Shown: piece by piece, positions 1 to 6,176 of the stretch
Position numbering within the stretch: position 1 is the first letter of the stretch
How the letters are laid out: every line of letters starts with the position of its first letter
Assembly (NCBI GenBank): GCA_003663115.1
Contig: QMZJ01000036.1
Location: 1-10,373, forward strand
DNA: 10,373 nucleotides
Reading direction: 5' to 3'
Source of the DNA: Candidatus Altarchaeales archaeon
GTDB taxonomy: Archaea > Altiarchaeota > Altiarchaeia > IMC4 > QMZM01
The notes under the pieces: model-generated
What the model saw: the letters and a program-made list of their open reading frames with translations, nothing else
The model's database searches: none
What the model was told of the DNA's origin: nothing
Program-made: the position numbers and the translations under genes

Positions 1-1217
1 ACTGCCCCGGAGTAAATACCTCTCCTCGTCGGCTCCAATTCCTCTATGATCTCCATCGCCCTCACCTTCGGTGCTCCAGAGACCGTTCCGGCTGGAAATA
101 TACTCTGTAAAGCATCGAATTCATCCATTCCTGGCTTTAATTCTCCAACCACCTCCGAAACCATGTGCTGCACATGGGAGTATTTCTCTACCTGCATGAA
201 TCTCTTCACCTTTACTGTGCCAAATCTTGCAACCCTTCCAATATCATTTCTTCCGAGATCAACCAACATCAGGTGCTCTGCAAGTTCCTTTTCATCCCGT
301 AGCATCTCTCTTTCCAGTTTTTTATCCTCTTCCGGTGTTTCTCCTCTCGGTCTTGTCCCAGCTATTGGATATGTCTCTACCCTTCTATTTTCAACCCTGA
401 CCAGCATCTCCGGGGAAGAACCTATTATCTTCCTCTTACCAAAATCAAGGTAGTACATATACGGGGATGGATTGATTCTCTTCAATTTTCTATATACGGA
501 AAATTTATCTCCCGAAAACTCTGTATCGAGGCGCTGAGAGAGAACGACCTGGAGTACGTCCCCGGCATATATATACTCTATGGCTCTTCTTACACTCTCC
601 TCAAACTCTTTTCTGGTTATATTTGACGAGAAACTTCTCAGATTCTGTATCTCTTCATCTCCCGAGCCAGAGGACTCAGAGATCTCATCTGCTATTTCCA
701 TCAGCTCTCTCTCGATCGTTTCTTTATCGATCTCTTTCTCATCGAGAAATTGGTGCGATAACAGGTAGGTTTTATTCTCCTTGTGGTCAAAGATCATGTT
801 GTTCTTAGCTAGTATAAATTCGCAGTCGGGCTCTTTCAGATCATTTCTCGTGTTTGAATCCAGATCAATAAAGTAACGAATAATGTCATAGGAAAAATAA
901 CCGACAAGACCGCCAAAGAATCTGAAGATCGGATTTTCGACCGCCTCAAATTCGTTCATGAGATTCTTCATTATCTCTAAGGGGTTTTTCCCTCTTATCT
1001 CAAGAGACCTTAGATCCGGATCTAAGACATTAAAGATGATGTTCTTTCCATCGATCGTTAATTTCGCCACTGGATTAAATCCGATAAACGAATATCTGGC
1101 CACCTTTTCCCCACCCTCAGAGGATTCGAGTAGATACGTATCCCTTCCGCGAACCGCTTCATATGCCTTCTCCGGATCTCTCTCCTCGAGCTCTATATAA
1201 ACCGGAAAGACTCGCAT
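1..1217 (-). CDS. trpE: Anthranilate synthase component I (TrpE), partial at 3' end
   Basis: Catalyses the amination and aromatisation of chorismate to anthranilate, the first committed step of tryptophan synthesis, working with the glutaminase subunit TrpG. I translated 405 codons from ATG at 1217; the frame is open to the window edge, so the C-terminus is missing (the family is usually somewhat longer). The N-terminal domain has LLES at residues 29-32, the tryptophan feedback-inhibition motif of TrpE. The chorismate-binding domain shows NPSPYMYYL (249-257), GSSPEML (266-272), PIAGTRPRG (284-292), EHLMLVDLGRND (314-325) and AGTVSGAPKVRAMEI (376-390). LLES and the gene's setting favour TrpE over PabB or isochorismate synthase. 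A TATA box about 25 bases upstream of the ATG and no ribosome binding site suggest a leaderless mRNA. The rest of a trp cluster probably continues to the left. Confidence 0.95.
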   Translation of the reverse strand, partial: MRVFPVYIELEERDPEKAYEAVRGRDTYLLESSEGGEKVARYSFIGFNPVAKLTIDGKNIIFNVLDPDLRSLEIRGKNPLEIMKNLMNEFEAVENPIFRFFGGLVGYFSYDIIRYFIDLDSNTRNDLKEPDCEFILAKNNMIFDHKENKTYLLSHQFLDEKEIDKETIERELMEIADEISESSGSGDEEIQNLRSFSSNITRKEFEESVRRAIEYIYAGDVLQVVLSQRLDTEFSGDKFSVYRKLKRINPSPYMYYLDFGKRKIIGSSPEMLVRVENRRVETYPIAGTRPRGETPEEDKKLEREMLRDEKELAEHLMLVDLGRNDIGRVARFGTVKVKRFMQVEKYSHVQHMVSEVVGELKPGMDEFDALQSIFPAGTVSGAPKVRAMEIIEELEPTRRGIYSGA

Positions 1218-1236
1218 GTCAGATATATGGTATTTT

Positions 1237-1247
1237 GTATATAAATA
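1237..1247 (-). promoter_or_regulatory. TATA box of trpE
   Basis: On the minus strand the segment reads TATTTATATAC. Its centre lies about 25 bases upstream of the trpE ATG, the normal archaeal TATA-to-start-site distance, so transcription should begin at or next to the start codon. Seen in sequence; promoter activity is inferred. Confidence 0.6.
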
Positions 1248-1255
1248 TGCAGAAA

Positions 1256-1261
1256 TGTACA
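1256..1261. promoter_or_regulatory. Candidate TRP box (TGTACA) upstream of trpE
   Basis: The perfect palindrome TGTACA lies just upstream of the trpE TATA box. TGTACA is the published recognition box of the archaeal repressor TrpY, which controls the trp operon in Methanothermobacter. Only one exact copy is present here, whereas the known operator has several, so a functional assignment is an inference. The ACT-domain gene immediately upstream is a natural candidate for the protein that binds it. Confidence 0.45.
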
Positions 1262-1292
1262 TATATGGACAGAACAGGAGTAACTATTGTGC

Positions 1293-1793
1293 CTAACTAA
1301 GCACCGTAACCTTCCTGACCCCTGGAACCCTCAACATCTCATCTATGAGCTCCCGTGGCAGGGGTTTTTCCGTGATGATAGTAGTTTCTGCATTCTTGAA
1401 CATGGGGTCCTCCGCTATGATCTGTCTTATGCTGATTCCCGAATCGGCAATTATCCTTGCAACCCCGGCAATTATTCCCTTTGAAGCGGCGTCCGTGGGG
1501 ATTATTTCAATGGCACCGTAACCGAGCTCTGGAGCTACGTCTCTAAGGAGTAGTGTGGAATCCAATTTCGTGAATACCCTCCTTAGCCGGGGCTCCCTTA
1601 AAATTGAATCAATGGTTGCCCTGATAACCCTCCTGTCGATGTCCAGGACCCTGGCGATGGATGTATACGGAATTTCGATATTCCTCGAAAATAGCCTTCC
1701 ATCCCCCGATACCCTTATCGCATTCCTCAGGAGAAATTCTGCAACCCTCTTCTGCTCCCTCTTCCTAGAGAGAATCTTTTCTATGTTTAACAT
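1293..1793 (-). CDS. ACT-domain regulator of amino acid metabolism (TrpY-like candidate)
   Basis: A 166-residue protein with two parts. Residues about 40-65 (IPYTSIARVLDIDRRVIRAT) resemble a helix-turn-helix. Residues about 94-165 fit the beta-alpha-beta-beta-alpha-beta order of an ACT domain, with GIIAGVARIIADSGISIRQI followed by a final strand RKVTVL. This matches the archaeal family annotated as predicted regulator of amino acid metabolism with an ACT domain (COG2150-like). ACT domains bind amino acids, so an amino-acid-sensing transcription factor is the likely role. I chose ATG at 1793 because the frame running further upstream would overlap the divergent pgk gene and has no resemblance to the family there. 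It precedes trpE on the same strand by 75 bases, and the gap carries a TGTACA box. Function is inferred; it could also act as an enzyme effector. Confidence 0.8.
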   Translation of the reverse strand: MLNIEKILSRKREQKRVAEFLLRNAIRVSGDGRLFSRNIEIPYTSIARVLDIDRRVIRATIDSILREPRLRRVFTKLDSTLLLRDVAPELGYGAIEIIPTDAASKGIIAGVARIIADSGISIRQIIAEDPMFKNAETTIITEKPLPRELIDEMLRVPGVRKVTVLS

Positions 1794-1856
1794 CCTATTT
1801 ATTCTATCTCCCGTCAATAAAGTAATTATTATTCGAAGACTAAAAGAGGTAGTAAA
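1794..1856. promoter_or_regulatory. Shared divergent promoter region (ACT regulator / pgk)
   Basis: The 63 bases separate two divergent genes and are AT-rich, with TATTTATT at 1795-1802 and TAATTATTATT at 1823-1833 as possible TATA elements. For pgk a ribosome binding site GAGGT (1846-1850) stands 6 bases before the ATG. For the ACT gene no close ribosome binding site is visible (GGGAG lies 14 bases away). Which TATA serves which gene cannot be decided from sequence. Confidence 0.4.
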
Positions 1857-3071
1857 ATGCTGACGAATATAAAAACGATGGACGATGTCGATTTTTATGG
1901 AAAGAGAACCCTCGTTAGGATTGATATAAACACACCCATCGATCTGAAGACGGGAGAGCTTCTCGATGACAGGAGATTCAAATCGCACAGAGAAACCCTG
2001 AGGGAGCTGATAGAAAAGAATGCGAAGATCATCCTGCTGGCGCATCAGGGCAGACCAGGGGATGCAGACTTCACAACAATGGAGAAACACGCAAAGAGGC
2101 TCAGTGAGATTATTGATCACGATATCAGGTATATCGACTCGATCTTCAGCTCCTGTGTGATTGAAGAGATAAAGAACATGAAAAATTCGGACATAATGTT
2201 GCTGGAGAATGTCAGGTTCTATTCGGAAGAGGTACTGAATAGACCCCCGGACGCCCAATCAAAGACCTTTTTGGTTCAGAGGCTATCCAAGGCCATAGAT
2301 ATCTATGTTAATGACGCCTTCGCAACCGCACATCGAAGTCAGCCGTCGATGGTCGGATTTCCCTTGGTTATGGAATCTGTCGCCGGAAGGTTAATGGAAA
2401 AGGAACTGAGGAGTATCGATAAGATAATGAGGAATCCAAAAAAACCCATGGCATTTGTTTTGGGTGGAACGAAGGCGGACGACTCTTTAAGAGCCTCCAG
2501 ATTGGCTCTGGAGAATGGTACCGAGTACATCCTGGCCGGGGGGGTTGTCGGAAACATTTTTCTGGCCGCAAAGGGCTACAGAATCGGGGAACCAAGCATA
2601 GAATTTATCAGGGGGAAGAAGATGGTTGACCAGATAGATGTTGCAAAGGATTTATTGAATGATTATGGCGATAGGATAATTCTTCCAATAGATCTTGCCT
2701 TAGACAATCACGGTGAGAGGATGGAGATCCCGGTCTCTGAATTGCCGAAGAACCTCAGGATAAGTGATATAGGAAAGGAAACTGTGAATAGATTTAAGGA
2801 GATAATCAAAAAATGCGGGACGATATTTGCCAAGGGGGCATTGGGGATCTTCGAGGAGAAAAACTTTTCCTATGGAACTGTAGAGATAGTAAAGGCAATC
2901 GCGGATTCAGAGGCATTTTCGGTAATCGGTGGAGGTCATCTGGTTGCATCCGCCCGAGAGTTAAGCATTGAGGATAAGATAACGCATATAAGCTCCGGTG
3001 GGGGGGCCTGTATAAGTTTATTAGCTGGTTACAAACTACCGGCGGTTGAGGCTTTGAGGCAGAAACAATAG
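1857..3071 (+). CDS. pgk: Phosphoglycerate kinase, archaeal type
   Basis: Interconverts 1,3-bisphosphoglycerate plus ADP and 3-phosphoglycerate plus ATP in glycolysis/gluconeogenesis, in the cytoplasm. At 404 residues it has the normal length. The N-terminal phosphoglycerate-binding domain shows RIDINTP (21-27), HQGRPG (63-68, the archaeal form of the bacterial SHLGRP), ENVRF (117-121) and NDAFATAHR (152-160). The nucleotide-binding domain shows GGTKADD (203-209), AKGALGIFE (325-333), IGGGHLVA (357-364) and SSGGGA (379-384). The first ATG is supported by GAGGT 6 bases upstream; a second Met at residue 8 has no such site. It is divergent from the ACT-domain gene and lies 38 bases ahead of fae-hps on the same strand, though that gene appears to have its own promoter. 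Confidence 0.96.
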   Translation: MLTNIKTMDDVDFYGKRTLVRIDINTPIDLKTGELLDDRRFKSHRETLRELIEKNAKIILLAHQGRPGDADFTTMEKHAKRLSEIIDHDIRYIDSIFSSCVIEEIKNMKNSDIMLLENVRFYSEEVLNRPPDAQSKTFLVQRLSKAIDIYVNDAFATAHRSQPSMVGFPLVMESVAGRLMEKELRSIDKIMRNPKKPMAFVLGGTKADDSLRASRLALENGTEYILAGGVVGNIFLAAKGYRIGEPSIEFIRGKKMVDQIDVAKDLLNDYGDRIILPIDLALDNHGERMEIPVSELPKNLRISDIGKETVNRFKEIIKKCGTIFAKGALGIFEEKNFSYGTVEIVKAIADSEAFSVIGGGHLVASARELSIEDKITHISSGGGACISLLAGYKLPAVEALRQKQ

Positions 3072-3076
3072 TTACA

Positions 3077-3088
3077 TTTTATAAATTA
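3077..3088 (+). promoter_or_regulatory. TATA box of fae-hps
   Basis: TTTTATAAATTA lies in the 38-base gap after pgk, its centre about 27 bases before the fae-hps ATG. No ribosome binding site precedes that ATG, so the gene is probably transcribed as a leaderless mRNA independently of pgk. Confidence 0.55.
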
Positions 3089-3109
3089 ATACCAAATTTA
3101 TAATCCAGA

Positions 3110-4291
3110 ATGTATAAGATAGGAGAAGCACTGGTTGGAAAGGATAACGAGGTAGCGCATATCGATCTGATCATAGGGGATAAAGAGGGCAATGTCGGTG
3201 AGGCATTTGCAAATGGACTGGCCAAGCTATCCGCGGGACATACACCAGTTCTCTCGGTAATCAGGCCGAATCTTCCGTCAAAGCCCTATACCCTGGTCAT
3301 ACCGAAGATAACCATAAAGGATATGGAAGACGCCAATAAGATTTTCGGCCCGGCACAGGCGGCAGTTGCCAAAGCCGTTGCCGATGCCGTCGAGGAGGGC
3401 ATCATTCCAAGGGACAAGATTGAGGATTGGGTCATAATCTGCTCCGTATTCGTTCACCCAGAGGCAAAGGATTTTAGGAAGATCTATCAATATAATTATG
3501 GGGCAACTAAACTGGCATTAAAGAGGGCCCTGCAGGATTATCCCTCATTAGATAAGATCATGTTCGATAAAGACAGAGCGACACATCCGATAATGGGCTT
3601 CAGGGTTCCGAGATTACCAAAATGGAATAGACCATACCTGCAGATAGCATTAGACATCCCGGATCTGGAGAGAACTAAGAAGATCATTCGAGAGATCCCA
3701 AAGAGCGATAAAATCATCCTGGAGGCCGGAACCCCATTGATCAAGAAGTACGGAACTAAGGTCATAAATGAATTGCGGGAAGTAGCAAAGAGTGACTTCA
3801 TTATCGCAGACCTGAAAACCCTGGATGTCGGGCAGGTTGAAGTGGATCTGGCATTTGATGATGGTGCAGATGCCGTTGTTGCCTCTGGTCTGGCGACCGT
3901 GGAGGTTATCGATAAATTCATCTATGAGGCCAAGAGGCTGGGGATTTACGCCATCCTGGATATGATGAATGTTGAGGACCCCGTCAAAAGACTCAAATCT
4001 TTAAAGGAATTGCCCCATATTGTAATCCTGCACAGGGCCATCGACTCGGAAAAGAGTGAGAAGCACAGATTTGGTCTGATAAGGGACATAAAGAAGGAAT
4101 TTCCGGACCTTTATGTCGCAGTCGCCGGAGGAATCGAACCGGAAACGGTTCCATTGGCTTTAAAGGAGGGTGTGGACATCATCATCGTCGGCAGATTTAT
4201 CACTCAATCTAAGGATATTGAGAGATCAACGAGGCTCTTTATAAACCAGCTTGGCGGTGACATAGACCTGAAGAGAGTACATGTAGAGTAA
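3110..4291 (+). CDS. fae-hps: Bifunctional formaldehyde-activating enzyme / 3-hexulose-6-phosphate synthase
   Basis: A 393-residue fusion. Residues 1 to about 160 are the Fae domain, which condenses formaldehyde with tetrahydromethanopterin; His17 in EVAHIDLIIG aligns with the catalytic His of Fae, and NPNLPSKP-like text near 51-59 and FGPAQAAVAKAVADAV (79-94) are family hallmarks. Residues about 175-393 are the HPS domain of the OMP-decarboxylase superfamily: ALDIPDLERT (180-189), the DxKxxD motif DLKTLD (234-239), ASGLAT (258-263), AGGI (339-342) and the phosphate-binding VGRFIT (360-365). In archaea lacking the oxidative pentose-phosphate pathway this enzyme makes ribulose 5-phosphate from hexulose 6-phosphate, and the Fae part captures the released formaldehyde. 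The isomerase partner (Phi) is not in the window. Presence of Fae implies a tetrahydromethanopterin-using organism. Confidence 0.95.
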   Translation: MYKIGEALVGKDNEVAHIDLIIGDKEGNVGEAFANGLAKLSAGHTPVLSVIRPNLPSKPYTLVIPKITIKDMEDANKIFGPAQAAVAKAVADAVEEGIIPRDKIEDWVIICSVFVHPEAKDFRKIYQYNYGATKLALKRALQDYPSLDKIMFDKDRATHPIMGFRVPRLPKWNRPYLQIALDIPDLERTKKIIREIPKSDKIILEAGTPLIKKYGTKVINELREVAKSDFIIADLKTLDVGQVEVDLAFDDGADAVVASGLATVEVIDKFIYEAKRLGIYAILDMMNVEDPVKRLKSLKELPHIVILHRAIDSEKSEKHRFGLIRDIKKEFPDLYVAVAGGIEPETVPLALKEGVDIIIVGRFITQSKDIERSTRLFINQLGGDIDLKRVHVE

Positions 4292-4349
4292 TTGGTATTC
4301 TCCCTGGATCTCAGATGAGTATAACATCCAATCGCATTAGATAATAGAT

Positions 4350-5549
4350 CTATCTCTTCAGGTAATCCCTCACGATCTTTAGAGCACAGTACTTACCGCA
4401 CATCGTGCAGACGTTTTTACCTACTAACTCGGAGTGCATCTCTCTTATGCTCTTATCGATACAGAGCTTGAACATCCTGTCCCAGTCCAGATCCTTTCTT
4501 GCCATTGACATCTCGTCATCCCTCCCTGTATCCCTCAATCTGACGATATCCGCTGAATGCGCAGCGATCTTGGACGCAATTACCCCCTTTTTAACGTCTT
4601 CTGCCGTGGGCAGACCCAAATGCTCAGATGGGGTAACGTAGCAGAGAAAGTCTGCCCCATACATAGCAGCTAATGCACCACCAATAGCCCCTGAAATGTG
4701 ATCGTAGCCTGGGGCAATATCCGTAACCAGTGGGCCCAGAACATAGAATGGAGAGTTGTCACATATCTTTTTTTCCAGAATCACATTTGCTTCGATCTGA
4801 TCCAGTGGAACGTGACCCGGGCCCTCGATAATAATAGGAACCTTGGCCTTTCTCGCTCTCTTAGTGAGTCTGCCCAGATTTATCAGCTCATGAATCTGTG
4901 GAATATCGGTCGCATCGTGAATGCTCGCCGGTCTGAGTGCGTCCCCTAAACTTATGACAACATCGTATTTACTTACGATCTCAAGGATGTGATCAAAATT
5001 CTCATATAGAGGATTTTCTCTTCCATTTTTAATCATCCACGCCGCAATAAAACTACCTCCTCTGCTCGTTATCGGGATCAATCTTCTGTTAATCTCCTCC
5101 AGAATGTCCCTGGTAATCCCGCAGTGTAATGTGAGGAAATCAACACCGTCTCTGCAGTGCTTTTCAATAACATCAAGAATGAAATCTGGTGTCATATCGG
5201 CCTTTTTTTCTATAAAGGCCTGGTATATCGGTACTGTACCCAATGGAACCTTCGTATTTTTTATGATCTCCCTTCGAATGGCATCCAGATTACCGCCTAC
5301 AGATAAATCCATTAATGTATCCGTTCCAGCGCGTACGGCAGTCCATGCCTTCTCCAATTCCTTTCTCAGGTCAACCACTTCCGGAGAGCTGCCTATGTTG
5401 GCGTTTACCTTAACCCTCGTGCCTTCACCTATCGCGAGAGGAGGGATGTCTCTCTCAGAGTTTTTCACGATGACGACTGAGCCCTTGTCAACCCTCCTCC
5501 TGAGTTTCTCTTCCGATATCCCCTCTTTTTTTGCAATCTCTTTAAGCAT
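4350..5549 (-). CDS. thiC: Phosphomethylpyrimidine synthase (ThiC)
   Basis: A radical-SAM enzyme that rearranges aminoimidazole ribotide to hydroxymethylpyrimidine phosphate, the pyrimidine half of thiamine. The 399-residue protein carries the family motifs GTVPIYQA, HCGIT, SRGGSFIAAWM, SLGDALRP, EGPGHVP, PFYVLGPLVTDIAPGYDHI, CYVTPSEHLGLP and KIAAHSADI. The C-terminal iron-sulfur ligands are Cys381, Cys384 and Cys388, so the spacing is CX2CX3C, one residue shorter than the CX2CX4C known from bacterial ThiC. ATG at 5549 is the first plausible start: the frame remains open upstream but has no ATG or GTG, and homologues tend to have a few more N-terminal residues. No clear TATA box or ribosome binding site precedes it; the leader is hairpin-rich and follows a tRNA gene on the same strand. 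It converges with fae-hps across a 58-base gap. Confidence 0.94.
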   Translation of the reverse strand: MLKEIAKKEGISEEKLRRRVDKGSVVIVKNSERDIPPLAIGEGTRVKVNANIGSSPEVVDLRKELEKAWTAVRAGTDTLMDLSVGGNLDAIRREIIKNTKVPLGTVPIYQAFIEKKADMTPDFILDVIEKHCRDGVDFLTLHCGITRDILEEINRRLIPITSRGGSFIAAWMIKNGRENPLYENFDHILEIVSKYDVVISLGDALRPASIHDATDIPQIHELINLGRLTKRARKAKVPIIIEGPGHVPLDQIEANVILEKKICDNSPFYVLGPLVTDIAPGYDHISGAIGGALAAMYGADFLCYVTPSEHLGLPTAEDVKKGVIASKIAAHSADIVRLRDTGRDDEMSMARKDLDWDRMFKLCIDKSIREMHSELVGKNVCTMCGKYCALKIVRDYLKR

Positions 5550-5564
5550 TTTATTTATTTTGTT

Positions 5565-5583
5565 GAATTCACGAAGTGAATTC
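5565..5583 (-). repeat. Perfect inverted repeat in the thiC leader (8-base arms)
   Basis: Arms GAATTCAC (5565-5572) and GTGAATTC (5576-5583) are exact reverse complements around a 3-base loop, ending 15 bases before the thiC ATG. In RNA it would form a tight hairpin just ahead of the coding region. It may be an operator or a leader hairpin; the sequence does not decide. Confidence 0.65.
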
Positions 5584-5622
5584 CCTTTCTTTCCGTAAAC
5601 GCTTTCTTTTCCAAAGAAAGGG
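5583..5622 (-). repeat. Inverted repeat with two alternative left arms between tRNA-Arg and thiC
   Basis: CCCTTTCTTT (5583-5592) is the exact reverse complement of AAAGAAAGGG (5613-5622), giving a 10-base-pair stem with a 20-base loop. A second CTTTCTTT (5602-5609) can also pair with the same arm as an 8-base-pair stem with a 3-base loop. The two folds exclude each other. The element starts 3 bases after the tRNA 3' end and abuts the next hairpin, so it could be a tRNA trailer, a terminator or a regulatory leader. Confidence 0.6.
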
Positions 5623-5624
5623 TT

Positions 5625-5698
5625 TGCCCGCGCCGAGATTTGAACTCGGGTCGAAAGCTCCGCAGGCTCTCAGGATATCCGTGCTACCCCACGCGGGC
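5625..5698 (-). tRNA. tRNA-Arg (anticodon GCG)
   Basis: A full cloverleaf can be folded by hand. The acceptor stem GCCCGCG/CGCGGGC has 7 pairs with discriminator A at 5625 and no encoded CCA. The D arm is GGGTAGCACGGATATCC. The anticodon stem is AGAGC/GCTTT around the loop CTGCGGA, with anticodon GCG at 5661-5663. The T arm is CCGAG-TTCAAAT-CTCGG. It reads CGC/CGU codons; C35 and A20 after GG agree with arginine identity. No intron is needed. The gene lies 75 bases upstream of thiC on the same strand and has a TATA-like element at the expected distance. Confidence 0.92.
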
Positions 5699-5830
5699 CG
5701 AGGTAATGATGCCCGAAATTAAATTCTATCTTTCGATGCGTCCTTCGAGGGACTAATGTCTCCTTGAGATTCTTAATGACATCGATACTTCTTATCCCGG
5801 GGGCTAAGCGACTGAAAGGAGCGCACACCC
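5699..5830. other. Non-coding spacer between tRNA-Arg and the tRNA-like copy
   Basis: I see no credible gene here. It contains the tRNA-Arg TATA element, a short hairpin GTCC-TTCGAG-GGAC near 5740-5753, and a GC-rich stretch around 5794-5830. No match to C/D-box or other RNA families could be made by eye. Confidence 0.4.
5716..5726 (-). promoter_or_regulatory. TATA box of tRNA-Arg
   Basis: On the minus strand GAATTTAATTT is centred about 23 bases upstream of the tRNA 5' end. Position and composition fit an archaeal TATA element; this promoter might also drive thiC by read-through, since no thiC promoter is evident. Confidence 0.45.
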
Positions 5831-5888
5831 TGCCCACATGCCAGCTGAGTGAACAGCTGCGGGGATATCCGTGCTACCCTGCGCGGGC
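5831..5888 (-). pseudogene. tRNA-Arg-derived pseudogene lacking the anticodon arm
   Basis: The 5' end repeats the intact tRNA-Arg: acceptor strand GCCCGCG at 5882-5888, then the identical D arm GGGTAGCACGGATATCC, with only positions 8-9 changed (CA for TG). After this comes one perfect hairpin, CAGCTG-TTCACT-CAGCTG (5842-5859), whose TTCA loop recalls a T loop. It is followed by TGTGGGC, which pairs with GCCCGCG as 7 pairs including two G-U wobbles, and then an A as in the intact tRNA. No anticodon arm fits between. It reads best as a duplicated tRNA that lost its anticodon arm; a working decoding tRNA is not possible with this shape. A structured non-coding RNA derived from it cannot be excluded, as the fold uses wobble pairs only on this strand. 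Confidence 0.6.
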
Positions 5889-5890
5889 AG

Positions 5891-5901
5891 TTATATATTT
5901 A
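5891..5901 (+). promoter_or_regulatory. TATA box of the BofA-family gene
   Basis: TTATATATTTA is centred about 33 bases before the ATG at 5929, which predicts a transcript with a leader of only a few bases. It lies directly against the 5' end of the tRNA-like element, too close to that end to be the element's own promoter. Confidence 0.55.
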
Positions 5902-5928
5902 GGCAATCACGATTAAGTATTAACTGAA

Positions 5929-6174
5929 ATGTATGAACTTCTCATTTATCTGTTAATCGGAATTGCACTCTTAGCGTTTATTTATATATTCTGGAAGGTG
6001 ATAAAGAAGTTGCTGATAAATTCCGTTATTGGACTCTTTCTTCTCTTCGTACTGAGATTTGCCTTTCAGATTCCGATTCCGATAAACATCTGGACTGTGG
6101 GGGTTACGGCACTCTTCGGTCTCGCGGGCGTGGGAAGTTTATTGATTCTCTATCTCGGCGGGATGCTCTGTTAA
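5929..6174 (+). CDS. BofA-family small membrane protein
   Basis: 81 residues, almost wholly hydrophobic. Residues about 3-24 form one membrane segment, followed by a short basic stretch (WKVIKKLL) and one or two more segments at about 32-46 and 55-78. The C-terminal part, NSVIGLFLLFVLR then IPIPINIWTVGVTALFGLAGVGSLLIL, follows the BofA pattern (N-x-G-L, then I-P-I-N and a G-x-x-G-V turn). BofA of Bacillus restrains the sigma-K-processing protease; archaea have no sigma-K, and the role of archaeal members is unknown. The gene ends 32 bases before the GT-C-like gene on the same strand. The start is fixed by the TATA distance; there is no ribosome binding site. Confidence 0.8.
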   Translation: MYELLIYLLIGIALLAFIYIFWKVIKKLLINSVIGLFLLFVLRFAFQIPIPINIWTVGVTALFGLAGVGSLLILYLGGMLC

Positions 6175-6176
6175 TG

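Noticed and set aside
46..1200. Several plus-strand open frames opposite trpE
   Set aside because: They are serine- and phenylalanine-rich shadows of the antisense strand of trpE with no recognisable domain or start signals.
1794..2258. Longer start for the ACT-domain protein, extending across the pgk 5' end
   Set aside because: The extra 155 residues would lie antisense to a well-conserved pgk start and show no family resemblance; ATG at 1793 begins just before the expected N-terminal domain.
4344..4353. Palindrome ATAGATCTAT at the fae-hps / thiC convergence as a terminator
   Set aside because: It is short, AT-rich, overlaps the thiC stop codon and has no adjoining T-run, so it is likely chance.
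5550..5700. TPP riboswitch upstream of thiC
   Set aside because: A CCTGAGAGCC string resembling the riboswitch CUGAGA core lies inside the tRNA-Arg D/anticodon region, and no other conserved TPP elements surround it. The leader itself lacks the core.
5832..5888. 5' half of a split or intron-containing tRNA
   Set aside because: A split half would be expected to reach position 37 and carry anticodon-stem sequence; here the tRNA match stops after the D arm. No bulge-helix-bulge motif or T arm with GTTCRA was found that would restore a full cloverleaf.
5625..5888. Integrative-element attachment sites made by the duplicated tRNA segment
   Set aside because: The repeated part is the 5' half, not the 3' half normally used, the copies are only about 190 bases apart, and no integrase or cargo lies between them.
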